From: Gemmatimonadota bacterium
GTDB lineage: Bacteria; Gemmatimonadota; Gemmatimonadetes; Gemmatimonadales; Gemmatimonadaceae
DNA: 45,882 nucleotides
Direction of reading: 5' to 3'
NCBI GenBank assembly: GCA_016194585.1
Contig: JACQBG010000038.1
Coordinates: forward strand, 1-45,882
In this document: piece by piece, positions 7,729 to 16,491 of the stretch
Numbering within the stretch: the stretch's first letter is position 1
Layout of the letters: every line of letters starts with the position of its first letter
The notes under the pieces: model-generated
Told to the model about the DNA's origin: nothing
Seen by the model: the letters and a program-made list of their open reading frames with translations, nothing else
Databases searched by the model: none
Translations under genes and position numbers: made by a program

Positions 7729-8640
7729 ATGCCCGAACTCCCTGACGTCACCGTGTACGTCGAAGCGCTCGAGCGCCACGTGGGCGGTCGCGTGCTCGAA
7801 CACGTGACGGTGGTGAGTCCGTTCGTGCTGCGCAGCGTCGAGCCGCCGCTCGCGGCGCTCGAGGGTACGCGCGTCACGGGGGTGCGGCGCATCGGGAAGC
7901 GCATCGTCGTCGGGTTCGAGGGTGACCGGTTCCTCGTGATCCACCTCATGATCGCCGGCCGGCTCCGCTGGCACGCCAAGGCGCCGAAGCTGAACCGCCG
8001 CCTCGCGCTCGCCGCGTTCGCGTTCGACGCGGGCACGCTCGTCCTCACCGAGGCGGGAACAAAGAAGCGCGCCTCGATGCACGTGTGCGCCGGCGAGGAC
8101 GCGCTCCGCGCCTTCGACCGCGGGGGCCTCGAAGTGCTCGACGCGCCGTTCGAGGCGTTCGACGCGCGGCTGCGGAGCGAGAATCACACGCTCAAGCGCG
8201 CCCTCACCGATCCACGGCTCTTCAGCGGCATCGGCAACGCCTATTCCGACGAGATCCTGCACCGCGCGCGCCTCTCGCCGCTGCAGCTCACGTCGAAGCT
8301 CGACGGTCCCTCGAGCCAACGGCTCTTCGAGGCGGTGCGCGCCAGTCTCACGGAATGGACGGCGCGACTCCGCACCGAGGTCGGCGCCGGTTTTCCGGAC
8401 AAGGTCACGGCGTTCCGCGACGGGATGGCCGTGCACGGCCGGTTCCGCCTCCCCTGCTTGGACTGTGGCGCGCCCATCCAGCGCATCCGGTACGCCGACA
8501 ACGAGACCAACTACTGTGCAGCCTGCCAGACGGGAGGGCGGCTGTTGGCCGACCGCGCCATGTCGCGGCTGCTGAAGCAGGACTGGCCCCGCTCGCTCGA
8601 CGAGATGGAGCGCGACGACGCCCTGCGCGCCGAGGGGTGA
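7729..8640 (+). CDS. mutM: Fpg/Nei family DNA glycosylase
   Basis: The product is 303 residues. The mature enzyme must begin MPEL, with Pro as the catalytic nucleophile and Glu next, which fixes the start at 7729. The helix-two-turn-helix [18 protein letters not shown] and the C-terminal zinc finger (CLDC...CAAC) are intact. The enzyme excises oxidised bases such as 8-oxoguanine or formamidopyrimidines and nicks the site. Divergence from canonical MutM ([15 protein letters not shown], 303 residues) leaves a Nei-like specificity possible, so the symbol is tentative. It is followed by iscS with a 41-bp gap. Confidence 0.88.
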   Translation: MPELPDVTVYVEALERHVGGRVLEHVTVVSPFVLRSVEPPLAALEGTRVTGVRRIGKRIVVGFEGDRFLVIHLMIAGRLRWHAKAPKLNRRLALAAFAFDAGTLVLTEAGTKKRASMHVCAGEDALRAFDRGGLEVLDAPFEAFDARLRSENHTLKRALTDPRLFSGIGNAYSDEILHRARLSPLQLTSKLDGPSSQRLFEAVRASLTEWTARLRTEVGAGFPDKVTAFRDGMAVHGRFRLPCLDCGAPIQRIRYADNETNYCAACQTGGRLLADRAMSRLLKQDWPRSLDEMERDDALRAEG

Positions 8641-8669
8641 GGTCGGGGGACCCCCGCTTCCGGGTCGGC

Positions 8670-8681
8670 TATATTTCGCAC
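8670..8681 (+). promoter_or_regulatory. Putative -10 element of a leaderless cysteine desulfurase transcript
   Basis: TATATT at 8670-8675 lies exactly 6 nt before the ATG at 8682. There is no Shine-Dalgarno sequence. This is the same geometry as for bshB1 and the aromatic leader. Confidence 0.45.
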
Positions 8682-9839
8682 ATGGCCAGTCCCATCTATC
8701 TCGACCACGCCGCGTCGACCCCCGTGCGCCCCGAAGTGCTCGAGGCGATGCTGCCGTACTACAGCGTCCGCTTCGGCAACGCCTCGAGTACGCACCGCTG
8801 GGGGCGCGAGACGCGCACGGCAGTGGACGAGGCGAGGGAGCGCGTGGCCGCGTGCCTCGGCGCGCACCCGGACGAGATCTGCTTCACCTCGGGCGGCACC
8901 GAGGGGGACAACCTGGCGGTGCTCGGCGCGTGGCGTGCCACGCGCGCGTCGGGACGACGCGCGGTCGCCGCGAGCCCGATCGAGCACAAGGCCGTGCTCG
9001 GCGCGATGCACGAATGCGCCAAGGAAGGGGCGGAGGAGCGAGTGCTCGCTGTCGACGCGACGGGAACCGTGGACCTCGCCGCCGCGCGCGAGCGCATCGG
9101 CACCGACACGGCCGTGGCGAGCGTGATGTGGGTGAGCAACGAGATCGGCACGATCCAGCCGATCGCCGAGCTCGGCGAGCACGCGCGCTCGGTCGGCGCG
9201 ATCTTCCATACCGACGCCGTGCAGGCGTTCGGCAAGATCGGGATCGACACGCGCACGCATCCGTACGACCTGCTCACCGTGAGCGGCCACAAGTTCGGCG
9301 CGCCCAAGGGCGTGGGCGCGACGTTCATCCGTCGCGGCGTCACGCTCGAACCGCTGTTCTACGGCGGCTCGCAGGACCGCGGGCGCCGCCCGGGCACGGA
9401 GAACGTGGCCTTCACCGTCGCGCTGGCCACGGCGATGGAGCTCACGCTCGCCGAGCACGAGCGCGAGGGGGCGCGGCTCAAGGCGCTGCGCGACCGGCTC
9501 GAGCGCGCCATCGTCGCGGCGATCCCCGACACGGTCGTCTTCGGCCGCGGTGCCGCGCGCGCGCCGCACATCCTCAACGTCGCCGTGCCCGGGGTCGACA
9601 GCGAGTCGCTCCTCATGGCGCTCGACCTGCAGGGGGTCGCCTGCTCCGGCGGCTCGGCGTGCCAGAGCGGGAGCATCACGCCGTCGTACGTCATCCTCGC
9701 GCTCGGCGTGGGCCACGAGATCGCCGCCGGCGCGATCCGCATGAGCGTCGGCGCGCTCTCGACCGACGCCGACATCGACCGCGTCGCCACGCTCTTCCCG
9801 CAGCTCGCGCTCAAGGCGCGCGAGCTCGCGTCGGCGTGA
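8682..9839 (+). CDS. iscS: Cysteine desulfurase (NifS/IscS family)
   Basis: The product is 385 residues. The PLP enzyme takes sulfur from cysteine as an enzyme-bound persulfide. It has YLDHAASTP at the start, PLP Lys204 (SGHKFGAPKG), RPGTEN, and the mobile-loop Cys327 in CSGGSACQSGS. It is followed 43 bp downstream by mnmA, which needs persulfide sulfur for 2-thiouridine. The pairing therefore points to tRNA thiolation in the cytoplasm, although supply to Fe-S clusters is also possible. The symbol follows the family; NifS or YrvO naming would be equally valid. Confidence 0.95.
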   Translation: MASPIYLDHAASTPVRPEVLEAMLPYYSVRFGNASSTHRWGRETRTAVDEARERVAACLGAHPDEICFTSGGTEGDNLAVLGAWRATRASGRRAVAASPIEHKAVLGAMHECAKEGAEERVLAVDATGTVDLAAARERIGTDTAVASVMWVSNEIGTIQPIAELGEHARSVGAIFHTDAVQAFGKIGIDTRTHPYDLLTVSGHKFGAPKGVGATFIRRGVTLEPLFYGGSQDRGRRPGTENVAFTVALATAMELTLAEHEREGARLKALRDRLERAIVAAIPDTVVFGRGAARAPHILNVAVPGVDSESLLMALDLQGVACSGGSACQSGSITPSYVILALGVGHEIAAGAIRMSVGALSTDADIDRVATLFPQLALKARELASA

Positions 9840-9882
9840 CCGTGATGACCATTCGCGGCGCACGCGGCGCGGCGTGGTAACG

Positions 9883-10995
9883 ATGCATCGCCCCACGAAG
9901 CCGCGCGTGCTCGTCGCGATGAGCGGCGGCGTCGACTCGAGCGTCGCCGCAGCGCTGCTCGTGCGCGAGGGGTGGGACGTCGTCGGCGTGACGATGAAGC
10001 TGTTCGAGGACGGCCACGCGCTCCCCGACCGCCCCTGCTGCTCGCTCGACAGCACGAGCGACGCGCGCCGCGTGTGCGAGAAGCTCGGCGTGCCGCACTA
10101 CGTACTCAACATGGTGGACCACTTCGGCCGCGACGTCATTCGCGACTTCGTGGCCGAGTACGCGCGCGGCCGCACGCCCATTCCCTGCGTGCGGTGCAAC
10201 ACGTTCACGAAGTTCAGCGACCTCGTGGCGAAGGCCGACGGCATCGACGCCGAGTTCGTGGCCACCGGGCATTACGCGCGCGTCGTGGACGGCGAGCTGC
10301 ACCGTGGCGCCGACGACAACAAGGACCAGACGTATTTCCTCTGGGGCATCGACCGCTCGGTGTTGCGACGTCTGCTGCTCCCGGTCGGCACGATGACCAA
10401 GGTGCAGACGCGGGCCATCGCCCGCGACCTCGGCCTGCCGCGCGTCGCCGACAAGCCGGAGAGCCAGGAAATCTGCTTCGTGCCCGACGGCGATTACGTG
10501 ACGATCCTGCGGCGCGAGCTGCCGGCCGATGCGCCGGCGCTCTCACGCGGCGCCATCGTGACCGTCGACGGCACGGTCGTCGGCGAGCACGACGGATTCG
10601 CGCAATTCACGATCGGGCAGCGCCGCGGGCTTCCCGGCGGCCACGCTGAGCCGCTCTTCGTCGTCGCGCTGCGGCCGGAGACGCGCGAGGTGGTCGTCGG
10701 TCCACGCGAGGCACTGCTCGGCCACTCCGTCGCGGCCCGCGAGGTGAACTGGCTCGTCGGCGAACCGCCGCGCGTGGGCGACACGGTGCAGGTGCGCGTG
10801 CGGCATCGGGCGCCGCTGGTCGAGGCCCGCGTCGTGCGGTTCGACGGTGGCGAGATCGAGTTGGCGCTCGCGGCGCCCATCTCGGCCATCGCGCCGGGGC
10901 AGTCGCTCGTGCTCTACGACGGCGAGCGTGTGCTGGGCGGCGGGTTCATCGAGGCGGCGCGGAGTATCGAGCCGCAGCACGCGGCGCGGTCCTGA
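9883..10995 (+). CDS. mnmA: tRNA 2-thiouridine(34) synthase MnmA
   Basis: The product is 370 residues, the normal length. The ATP-binding PP-loop SGGVDSS is at 14-20. The catalytic Cys105 (PCVRCNTFTKF) and Cys198 (ESQEICFVPDG) form the persulfide pair. HYARV and the C-terminal beta-barrel (GQRRGLPGG) are conserved. It adds sulfur to U34 of Lys, Glu and Gln tRNAs using the neighbouring desulfurase. An in-frame GTG at 9874 is an alternative start; ATG 9883 fits the family. Confidence 0.97.
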   Translation: MHRPTKPRVLVAMSGGVDSSVAAALLVREGWDVVGVTMKLFEDGHALPDRPCCSLDSTSDARRVCEKLGVPHYVLNMVDHFGRDVIRDFVAEYARGRTPIPCVRCNTFTKFSDLVAKADGIDAEFVATGHYARVVDGELHRGADDNKDQTYFLWGIDRSVLRRLLLPVGTMTKVQTRAIARDLGLPRVADKPESQEICFVPDGDYVTILRRELPADAPALSRGAIVTVDGTVVGEHDGFAQFTIGQRRGLPGGHAEPLFVVALRPETREVVVGPREALLGHSVAAREVNWLVGEPPRVGDTVQVRVRHRAPLVEARVVRFDGGEIELALAAPISAIAPGQSLVLYDGERVLGGGFIEAARSIEPQHAARS

Positions 10996-11022
10996 TTGGT
11001 TTCCCAACCCCGGGAGGGTGCG

Positions 11023-12249
11023 ATGGTGTCGGGCATTCGCGCGTTCGCCTCTACGGCGGGCGTTCTGTCTCTGCTGGCGGTCTCTTCATCGCGGCCGGCC
11101 GGCGCCCAGCGTCCGGCCGCCGCCCGGCGTCCCGCGCCCGCAGCCGCCGAGCGCCCGTACTTTCCCGAGCGCTTCGACTGGCAGCACAAGACGCCGGCGG
11201 AGGCCGGCATGGACGCGGCGACGGTGGACGACGCGGTCAAGCTCGCCATCGCGTATGAGAGTTCGTCGACGAAGGACCTGACGATCGACCTGGCGACGAC
11301 GTTCGGCGCCCGCGAGCCCTACGACACGCCGATCGGGCCGGTGAAGGCACGCGGCGCGGCGAACGGCCTCATCACCCGCCACGGCTACATCGTCGCCGAG
11401 TGGGGCGATCCGAAGCGCGTGGACATGACGTTCAGCGTGACCAAGACGTTCCTCACGACCACGATCGGGCTCGCCTGGCAGCGCGGACTCATCCACGACG
11501 TCATGGACTACGCGCGCGACTACATGCCGCCGGGCGTGGACCTGTTCGACGCGCCGCACAACCAGAAGATCAAGTGGGACGACCTGCTGCGGCAGACGAG
11601 CGACTGGCAGGGGACGCTCTGGGGCAAGCCCGACTGGGCCGATCGGCCCGAGGGCGCGAAGCCGTCGGACTGGCCGAACCGCGAGTTGCATGAGCCCGGC
11701 ACGCACTACAAGTACAACGACACGCGCGTGAACGTGATGGCGCTCGCCGCGCTCGAAGTGTGGCGGCGGCCGCTCCCCGACGTGCTCCGCGACGAGATCA
11801 TGAACCCGATCGGCGCGTCGTCGACGTGGCGCTGGTTCGGCTACGACAACTCGTGGGTCGAGATCGACGGCCAGAAGATGCAGTCGATGACGGGGGGCGG
11901 CCACTGGGGCGGCGGCATGTTCATCGACGCCTACGACATGGCGCGGTTCGGCTACCTGTTCCTGCGCAACGGCACGTGGAACGGCCGGGAGATCGTGTCG
12001 CCCAAATGGATCGCCATGGCGCGCACTCCGGGCCCGGCGAACAAGGACTACGGATTCGCCAACTGGTTCCTCAACACCGATCGCAAGCCGCTGCCATCGG
12101 CGCCCGAGAGCAGCGTCACCTTCCGCGGCAACGGCCAGAACATCATCTACATCGACTGGGACCACGACATCGTCGCCGTCATCCGGTGGATCGGCACCAC
12201 CAAGCAGCTCGATGAGGTGATCGGGAAGATCGTGGCGGCGGCGAAGTAA
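11023..12249 (+). CDS. Secreted serine hydrolase, beta-lactamase/class C family
   Basis: The product is 408 residues. GGAGGG at 11013-11018 lies 4 nt before ATG 11023 (7 nt before GTG 11026). A signal peptide ends near AGAQ (29), followed by an Ala/Pro/Arg-rich linker. Ser138-Val-Thr-Lys141 is the SxxK catalytic motif. At the YxN position the protein has Y231-N-D. The GGGHWGGGMFIDAYDMARFG block is typical of the esterase/peptidase branch. Likely activity is hydrolysis of esters or D-amino-acid peptides in the periplasm. Antibiotic resistance should not be assumed. Confidence 0.88.
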   Translation: MVSGIRAFASTAGVLSLLAVSSSRPAGAQRPAAARRPAPAAAERPYFPERFDWQHKTPAEAGMDAATVDDAVKLAIAYESSSTKDLTIDLATTFGAREPYDTPIGPVKARGAANGLITRHGYIVAEWGDPKRVDMTFSVTKTFLTTTIGLAWQRGLIHDVMDYARDYMPPGVDLFDAPHNQKIKWDDLLRQTSDWQGTLWGKPDWADRPEGAKPSDWPNRELHEPGTHYKYNDTRVNVMALAALEVWRRPLPDVLRDEIMNPIGASSTWRWFGYDNSWVEIDGQKMQSMTGGGHWGGGMFIDAYDMARFGYLFLRNGTWNGREIVSPKWIAMARTPGPANKDYGFANWFLNTDRKPLPSAPESSVTFRGNGQNIIYIDWDHDIVAVIRWIGTTKQLDEVIGKIVAAAK

Positions 12250-12264
12250 GAGCCGTCACACCAC

Positions 12265-12283
12265 GCGCCGCCAGCGGCGGCGC
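12265..12283. terminator. Hairpin between convergent hydrolase and dnaJ genes
   Basis: GCGCCGCC (12265-12272) and GGCGGCGC (12276-12283) form a perfect 8-bp stem with loop AGC, midway between the two stops. There is no T-run on either side. Confidence 0.45.
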
Positions 12284-12299
12284 TCCGAGGCGGCGGGGC

Positions 12300-13427
12300 T
12301 CAGTACTCGAGTCCCGCTGCCTTCGCGAATTCCTTCATCAGTCGCTCGGCGTCGGCGGAGAGCTTGGCCGGTACCATCACCTCGATCTCGACGATCAAGT
12401 CGCCGTGCTTCCCTTCCTTCTTGATGCCGTGCCCGCGCACGCGGAATCGCTTCCCGGTGGGCGTGCCGCCGGGGATCTTGATCGACACGCGCTTCTCGTC
12501 GAGCGTCTCGACGCTCACCTTCGAGCCGAGCGCCGCCTGCGCGACGTTCACCGGCGCCTTGGCGATGAGGTCGAGTCCTTCGCGCGACCACATCGGGTCG
12601 TCCTTCACCTGGAAGGTGACCATCACGTCGCCATTCGCGCCGCCGCGATGGCCGCGGCCACCCTGCCCCTTCAGCCGGATCTTCGACCCGGTGTCGACGC
12701 CGATCGGTACGTTGATGAGCAGCTTCTTGTGTGAGCGCTGTTCGCCCGCGCCGCCGCAGGTGCCGCACTTCTCGCTCGGCACGCTCCCCTTGCCGAGGCA
12801 CGCCGGGCACGGACGATTGACGGCGAAGCCACCCTGTCCGAACGAGATCGAGCCGCGCCCGCCGCATTCCTGGCACACGGTGATCTTCGCCCCCTTCGCC
12901 GCGCCGCTGCCGCGGCAGGTGCCGCACTCCTCGGTGACGTCGAGTTCGATCGGCACCTTGCCGCCGAGCGCGGCGACCTTGAACGGCACCTCGAGCGTCG
13001 TCTCGACGCTCTGTCCCTGCTCCGGCCCGCTGGGACGTTGTTGGCGCGCGCCGGCGCCGAACATCGAACTGAAGAGGTCGCCGAGTCCGCCACCGAGCCC
13101 GCCGATGTCGAACTCGTCGAACTTGTAGCTCGCGCCCGGCCCGCCCGGCGGCGCGCCGCCACCGCGCGGCGCGCCGCGGCCGCCGCGTGGCGCGAACCCC
13201 TCGAACGCGCCGAGCCGGCGCATCTCGTCGTACTGCTTGCGCTTCTTCTCGTCGCCGAGCACCTGATATGCCTCGGAGATCTCCTTGAAGCGGTCGGCGG
13301 ACTTCGTCGCCCCCTTGTTGGAGTCCGGGTGGTGCTCCTTGGCGAGCCGGCGATACTGCTTCTTGATCTCGTCCGCGGTAGCCGAGGACGGGACGCCGAG
13401 CACGCTGTAGTAGTCTTTCTGGGCCAT
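12300..13427 (-). CDS. dnaJ: Chaperone protein DnaJ
   Basis: The product is 375 residues. The J domain (1-70) has HPD at 33-35. A Gly/Phe-type region (~75-140) contains FDIGGLGGGLGDLFSSMFG. Four CxxCxGxG zinc repeats follow (CGTCRGSG, CQECGGRG, CPACLGKG, CGTCGGAG), then the C-terminal substrate domains. It stimulates DnaK ATPase and delivers unfolded clients. It lies 16 bp downstream of grpE in the same operon. dnaK is not in the window. The start at 13427 gives the canonical MAQKDYYSVLGV. Confidence 0.97.
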   Translation of the reverse strand: MAQKDYYSVLGVPSSATADEIKKQYRRLAKEHHPDSNKGATKSADRFKEISEAYQVLGDEKKRKQYDEMRRLGAFEGFAPRGGRGAPRGGGAPPGGPGASYKFDEFDIGGLGGGLGDLFSSMFGAGARQQRPSGPEQGQSVETTLEVPFKVAALGGKVPIELDVTEECGTCRGSGAAKGAKITVCQECGGRGSISFGQGGFAVNRPCPACLGKGSVPSEKCGTCGGAGEQRSHKKLLINVPIGVDTGSKIRLKGQGGRGHRGGANGDVMVTFQVKDDPMWSREGLDLIAKAPVNVAQAALGSKVSVETLDEKRVSIKIPGGTPTGKRFRVRGHGIKKEGKHGDLIVEIEVMVPAKLSADAERLMKEFAKAAGLEY

Positions 13428-13443
13428 CGGCGTCAGCGCCCGC

Positions 13444-14025
13444 TCAAGCCGACGCGCCGTCGCCCGCCGGCGCCGACCACTGCTTGACGACGACCCGCGC
13501 GGGACGCAGCAGCATCCCGTTGAACACATAGCCCACCTGATACACCTGCGCGACGAGGTGGTCCTCGTCGGCGCTCGCCGCGGGCATCGTGCTGATCGCC
13601 TCGTGCACCGCGGGATCGAACGGCTCGCCGGCCGGATTCACCAACTCGAGGCCGTGCCCGGCGAGCGACTTCAGCAGCTTCTTCTCCACCATCTCGGCAC
13701 CCTGCACCACCGCGGCGCACTCCACCTGCGACGGGTCGACGTGCGCGAAGCGGCCGAGGTCGTCGAGCGGATCGAGGATGCCGCGGATCAACAGCTCCAT
13801 CCCCTTCAACTCGGCGCCTTGCCGTTCGCGCACCGTGCGCTTGCGGAAGTTGTCGTACTCGGCGGCGAGGCGGAGATACTTGTCCTTCTGCTCGGCGAGC
13901 TGGCTATCGAGCGCGCCGAGGATTGCCGCCGCGTCGGCGGCGCCTTCGGCCACGGGGATGGCGTGATCGAGGTCGGCGCCGTCGGGGCGCGGATCGGGCG
14001 TGGTCGGATCGGTCTGGTCGGTCAT
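13444..14025 (-). CDS. grpE: Nucleotide exchange factor GrpE
   Basis: The product is 193 residues. An acidic disordered N-terminus is followed by the long dimerisation helix (LAEQKDKYLRLAAEYDNFRKRT) and a beta domain with FDPAVHEAIS and a VGYVFNGMLLRPARVVV end, all GrpE signatures. It releases ADP from DnaK. It is first of a grpE-dnaJ pair. The upstream region (14026-14100) has a dyad and direct repeats but no CIRCE element. Confidence 0.97.
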   Translation of the reverse strand: MTDQTDPTTPDPRPDGADLDHAIPVAEGAADAAAILGALDSQLAEQKDKYLRLAAEYDNFRKRTVRERQGAELKGMELLIRGILDPLDDLGRFAHVDPSQVECAAVVQGAEMVEKKLLKSLAGHGLELVNPAGEPFDPAVHEAISTMPAASADEDHLVAQVYQVGYVFNGMLLRPARVVVKQWSAPAGDGASA

Positions 14026-14045
14026 CGTCTCTAAAGTTCGTCGTT

Positions 14046-14075
14046 CGGAGTGACTCCGGGCAACTATAGGGCAAC
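14046..14075. promoter_or_regulatory. Dyad and 11-bp-spaced direct repeats upstream of grpE
   Basis: CGGAGT-G-ACTCCG (14046-14058) is a perfect dyad. It is followed by GGGCAAC TATA GGGCAAC (14058-14064, 14069-14075), a direct repeat with an 11-bp period. On the minus strand the repeats precede the grpE start by 33-50 nt, where a promoter or operator is expected. The function is not known. Confidence 0.4.
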
Positions 14076-14255
14076 CGGCGTGCCGCGCGCCGTCTGCCGA
14101 GTTGTCAGCCCGGAGCGTCCCTGAGGGCACTACGGTCGGGGAAGGCGGCTGTTTCGGCGGAGGGCGCCCCCTGCAATTTCGGCCGCTCGACACGAGATTG
14201 TGTGGGTTCGCGCAGTCCGACCCCCGCCACCTGGACGCCCCCGATGCCGCCGTTC

Positions 14256-15176
14256 ATGAGACTCTCCTCGCGCCTCCTCACCGGGTTGGCGTTCGTCACG
14301 TCGCTGGGCCTCGCCCAGGGGAACGCCGCCGCGCAGGGCGACCCCGCACTCGACTTCGTGCGCCAGGCGCGCCAGCTCAACAACCAAGGGAAGTTCGACG
14401 ACGCCCTGGCCCTCTACGAGAAGGCGGAGAACCTCTCGCCGAACCTGTACGAGATCCACGCCGGCATGGGCGTGACGCTCGATCTCAAGGGGCAGTACGA
14501 GGAGGCGCGCAAGCACCTCGCCCGGGCGATCGAACTCGCCTCGGCGCAGCAGAAGGACGGCGCCCTCCGCTCGATGGCGATGTCGTACGCGTTCGAGAGG
14601 AAGGGGCGCGAAGCGGAGAAGTACGCGTCGCAGGCCTACGACAACCGGCTCGCGACCAACGACTTCAACGGCGCGGCCGAGGTCGCGAACGAACTGGCGC
14701 GCATCCTCATCGAGTCCGACGACCTCGACGGCGCGGCGCGCTGGTACGCGAAGGGGCACACGACGGCGCTGCGGCAGACGGCGCTCACCGATTCGGCCAA
14801 GGACCTGTGGGAGTTCCGGTGGCTGCACGCCGAGGCGCGCATCGCGGCGCGGCGCGGCAAGCCGGCCGAGGCGCAGGCGAAGGTCGCCGCCGCCAAGGGA
14901 GTGATCGACCACGGCCGCATCCCCGACCAGGCGCGCTTCCTCCCCTACCTCACCGGCTACGTGGCGTTCTACGGCAAGGACTACAAGGGGGCGCTCGAGG
15001 CGTTCCAGAAGGCCGACCAGCGCGACCCGTTCATCCTGAGCCTCATCGCGCAGTCGTACGAGCACCTCGGCGACAAGGCGCAGGCCACCGAGTACTGGCA
15101 CAAGGTGCTGGCGTTCAACCAGCACAACCCGACCGGCGCGTTCTCGCGGCCGCTCGCCGTGCAGCGGCTCAAGTAG
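14256..15176 (+). CDS. Secreted tetratricopeptide repeat protein
   Basis: The product is 306 residues from ATG 14256. That start was chosen for a compact signal peptide, MRLSSRLLTGLAFVTSLG, ending AAAQ; ATG 14244 is also possible, and neither has a good Shine-Dalgarno. TPR units are visible: ARQLNNQGKFDDALALYEKA, MGVTLDLKGQYEEARKHLARA, YVAFYGKDYKGALEAFQKA and AQSYEHLGDKAQATEYWHKV. The middle is less regular and helical. It is probably a periplasmic scaffold of unknown partners. Its stop overlaps the converging cinA stop region by 8 bp. Confidence 0.85.
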   Translation: MRLSSRLLTGLAFVTSLGLAQGNAAAQGDPALDFVRQARQLNNQGKFDDALALYEKAENLSPNLYEIHAGMGVTLDLKGQYEEARKHLARAIELASAQQKDGALRSMAMSYAFERKGREAEKYASQAYDNRLATNDFNGAAEVANELARILIESDDLDGAARWYAKGHTTALRQTALTDSAKDLWEFRWLHAEARIAARRGKPAEAQAKVAAAKGVIDHGRIPDQARFLPYLTGYVAFYGKDYKGALEAFQKADQRDPFILSLIAQSYEHLGDKAQATEYWHKVLAFNQHNPTGAFSRPLAVQRLK

Positions 15177-16428
15177 CGAGCGCGCGGCGGAGGGCGTTGA
15201 GCGCCGTCTGGGCGGCGCGCTCGCGGATCTCGGCGCGGTCGCCGATGAGGTTCGCCGTGAAGGTCTGCGCGTCGTCGCCGATGGCGACGGCGAAGCAGAC
15301 ATGACCCACCGGCTTCTCCGGCGTGCCGCCGCCGGGGCCGGCCACGCCGGTGACGGCGATCGCCACGCTCGCGCCCAGCCGCTCCCGCGCGCCGAGCGCC
15401 ATCTCGCGCGCCGTCTCCTCGCTCACCGCGCCGTGCGCCGAGAGCGTCGCCTCGCGCACGCCGAGCTGTGACTGCTTGACGGCGTTCGCGTAGGCCACCA
15501 CGCCGCCGAGCAGCACGTCGCTCGACCCGGGGATGGCGGTGAGCCGCGCGCCGAGCAGCCCGCCGGTGCAGCTCTCGGCGAGGGCGAGCGTGAGATGGCG
15601 TTCGCGCATCGTCTGCAGCACCACGGCGGCGAGGTCGTCGACGCCTTCGCCGTAGACGACGGGCCCGATCCGTTCGCGCAGCGCGGTCGCGCCCCGCGCG
15701 AGCAGCGCGTCGGCCTCGGCGGCGGTGCGTCCGCGCGACGTGAGGCGCAAGTCCACGCCGGACGTCTGCGGGAGGTACGCGAGCGACAGGCCGAACGGCG
15801 CCTTGGCGAGTTCGCCGAGCTTGTCGGCGAGCGCCGACTCGGCGATGCCGGTGGTGCGCAGCGTGCGGGAGCGGATGACGGTCGGCGCGGAGGTGGCTGC
15901 GGCGAGGCGCGCTTCGATGCGCGGCATCAGCGCGTCGGCGAGCATGCCGCGCATCTCGCGTGGCACGCCGGGGAGCATCGCCACCCAGCGGCCGCGCGCG
16001 TCCTCGAGCCAGATACCCGGCGCCGAGCCGTGGTTGTTGACGAGGATCTCGCACCCTTCGGGGATCATCGCCTGCTGGAGGTTCGACTTGGGGAGTTCGC
16101 CTCCCCAGCCGCGCTTCAGCCAGCGCGCGCGCAGGCTCTCGACGATCGCCTCGTCGAGGCGCATCCCGCGTCCGAACAGCGCGGCGATGGCCTCCTTGGT
16201 CATGTCGTCGGCGGTCGGCCCGAGCCCGCCGGTGGTGATCACCGCGCCGGTGCGGTCGAGCGCCTCGCGCACGGCGGCGGCGATCTCCGACGCGTCGTCG
16301 CCGCACGTGGAGCGGCGGACGATGGCGACGCCCCGCGCGGCGGGCGCGCGCGCGAGGTGCGCGGCGTTGGTGTCGACGGTGAAGCCGAGGAGCAGTTCAT
16401 CACCGATCGTCACGACTTCTATCTGCAT
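15169..16428 (-). CDS. cinA: CinA: nicotinamide-nucleotide amidohydrolase / ADP-ribose pyrophosphatase-like protein
   Basis: The product is 419 residues and is full length. The N-terminal MoaB/MogA-like (COG1058) domain, ~1-170, has GDELLLGFTVDTNAAHLA and TTGGLGPTADDMTKEA. The C-terminal PncC amidase domain, ~260-419, has ESCTGGLLGARLTAIPGSSDVLLGGVVAYAN and GVAGPGGGTPEKPVG. It returns nicotinamide mononucleotide to NAD synthesis and cleans damaged dinucleotides. It lies 55 bp after pgsA on the same strand, and a hairpin repeat (16464-16491) fills that gap. Confidence 0.95.
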   Translation of the reverse strand: MQIEVVTIGDELLLGFTVDTNAAHLARAPAARGVAIVRRSTCGDDASEIAAAVREALDRTGAVITTGGLGPTADDMTKEAIAALFGRGMRLDEAIVESLRARWLKRGWGGELPKSNLQQAMIPEGCEILVNNHGSAPGIWLEDARGRWVAMLPGVPREMRGMLADALMPRIEARLAAATSAPTVIRSRTLRTTGIAESALADKLGELAKAPFGLSLAYLPQTSGVDLRLTSRGRTAAEADALLARGATALRERIGPVVYGEGVDDLAAVVLQTMRERHLTLALAESCTGGLLGARLTAIPGSSDVLLGGVVAYANAVKQSQLGVREATLSAHGAVSEETAREMALGARERLGASVAIAVTGVAGPGGGTPEKPVGHVCFAVAIGDDAQTFTANLIGDRAEIRERAAQTALNALRRALAT

Positions 16429-16463
16429 CGAACGCGACCGCTGCGGGTGTGTCGTGGCCCGTT

Positions 16464-16491
16464 GACGGCGAACCGTGGACGGTTCACCGTC
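16464..16491. repeat. Imperfect hairpin of ACGGT-type repeats between pgsA and cinA
   Basis: Arms 16464-16476 and 16479-16491 pair over 13 bp with one mismatch and a 2-nt loop. The hairpin overlaps the last codons of pgsA. The word ACGGTtcAC resembles the tract at 35890-35933, suggesting a dispersed intergenic repeat that may also terminate or stabilise the pgsA message. Confidence 0.6.

Noticed and set aside
5439-8048. Minus-strand open frame of about 870 codons across bshB1, kynA and fpg
   Set aside because: It is antisense to three recognisable genes, extremely rich in Arg/Ala, and has no motifs.
11023-12249. Antibiotic-resistance beta-lactamase
   Set aside because: The protein belongs to the broad serine hydrolase group (SVTK, YND) typical of secreted esterases or peptidases; nothing supports lactam hydrolysis.
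14026-14100. CIRCE heat-shock operator upstream of grpE
   Set aside because: TTAGCACTC/GAGTGCTAA halves are absent; only an unrelated short dyad is present.
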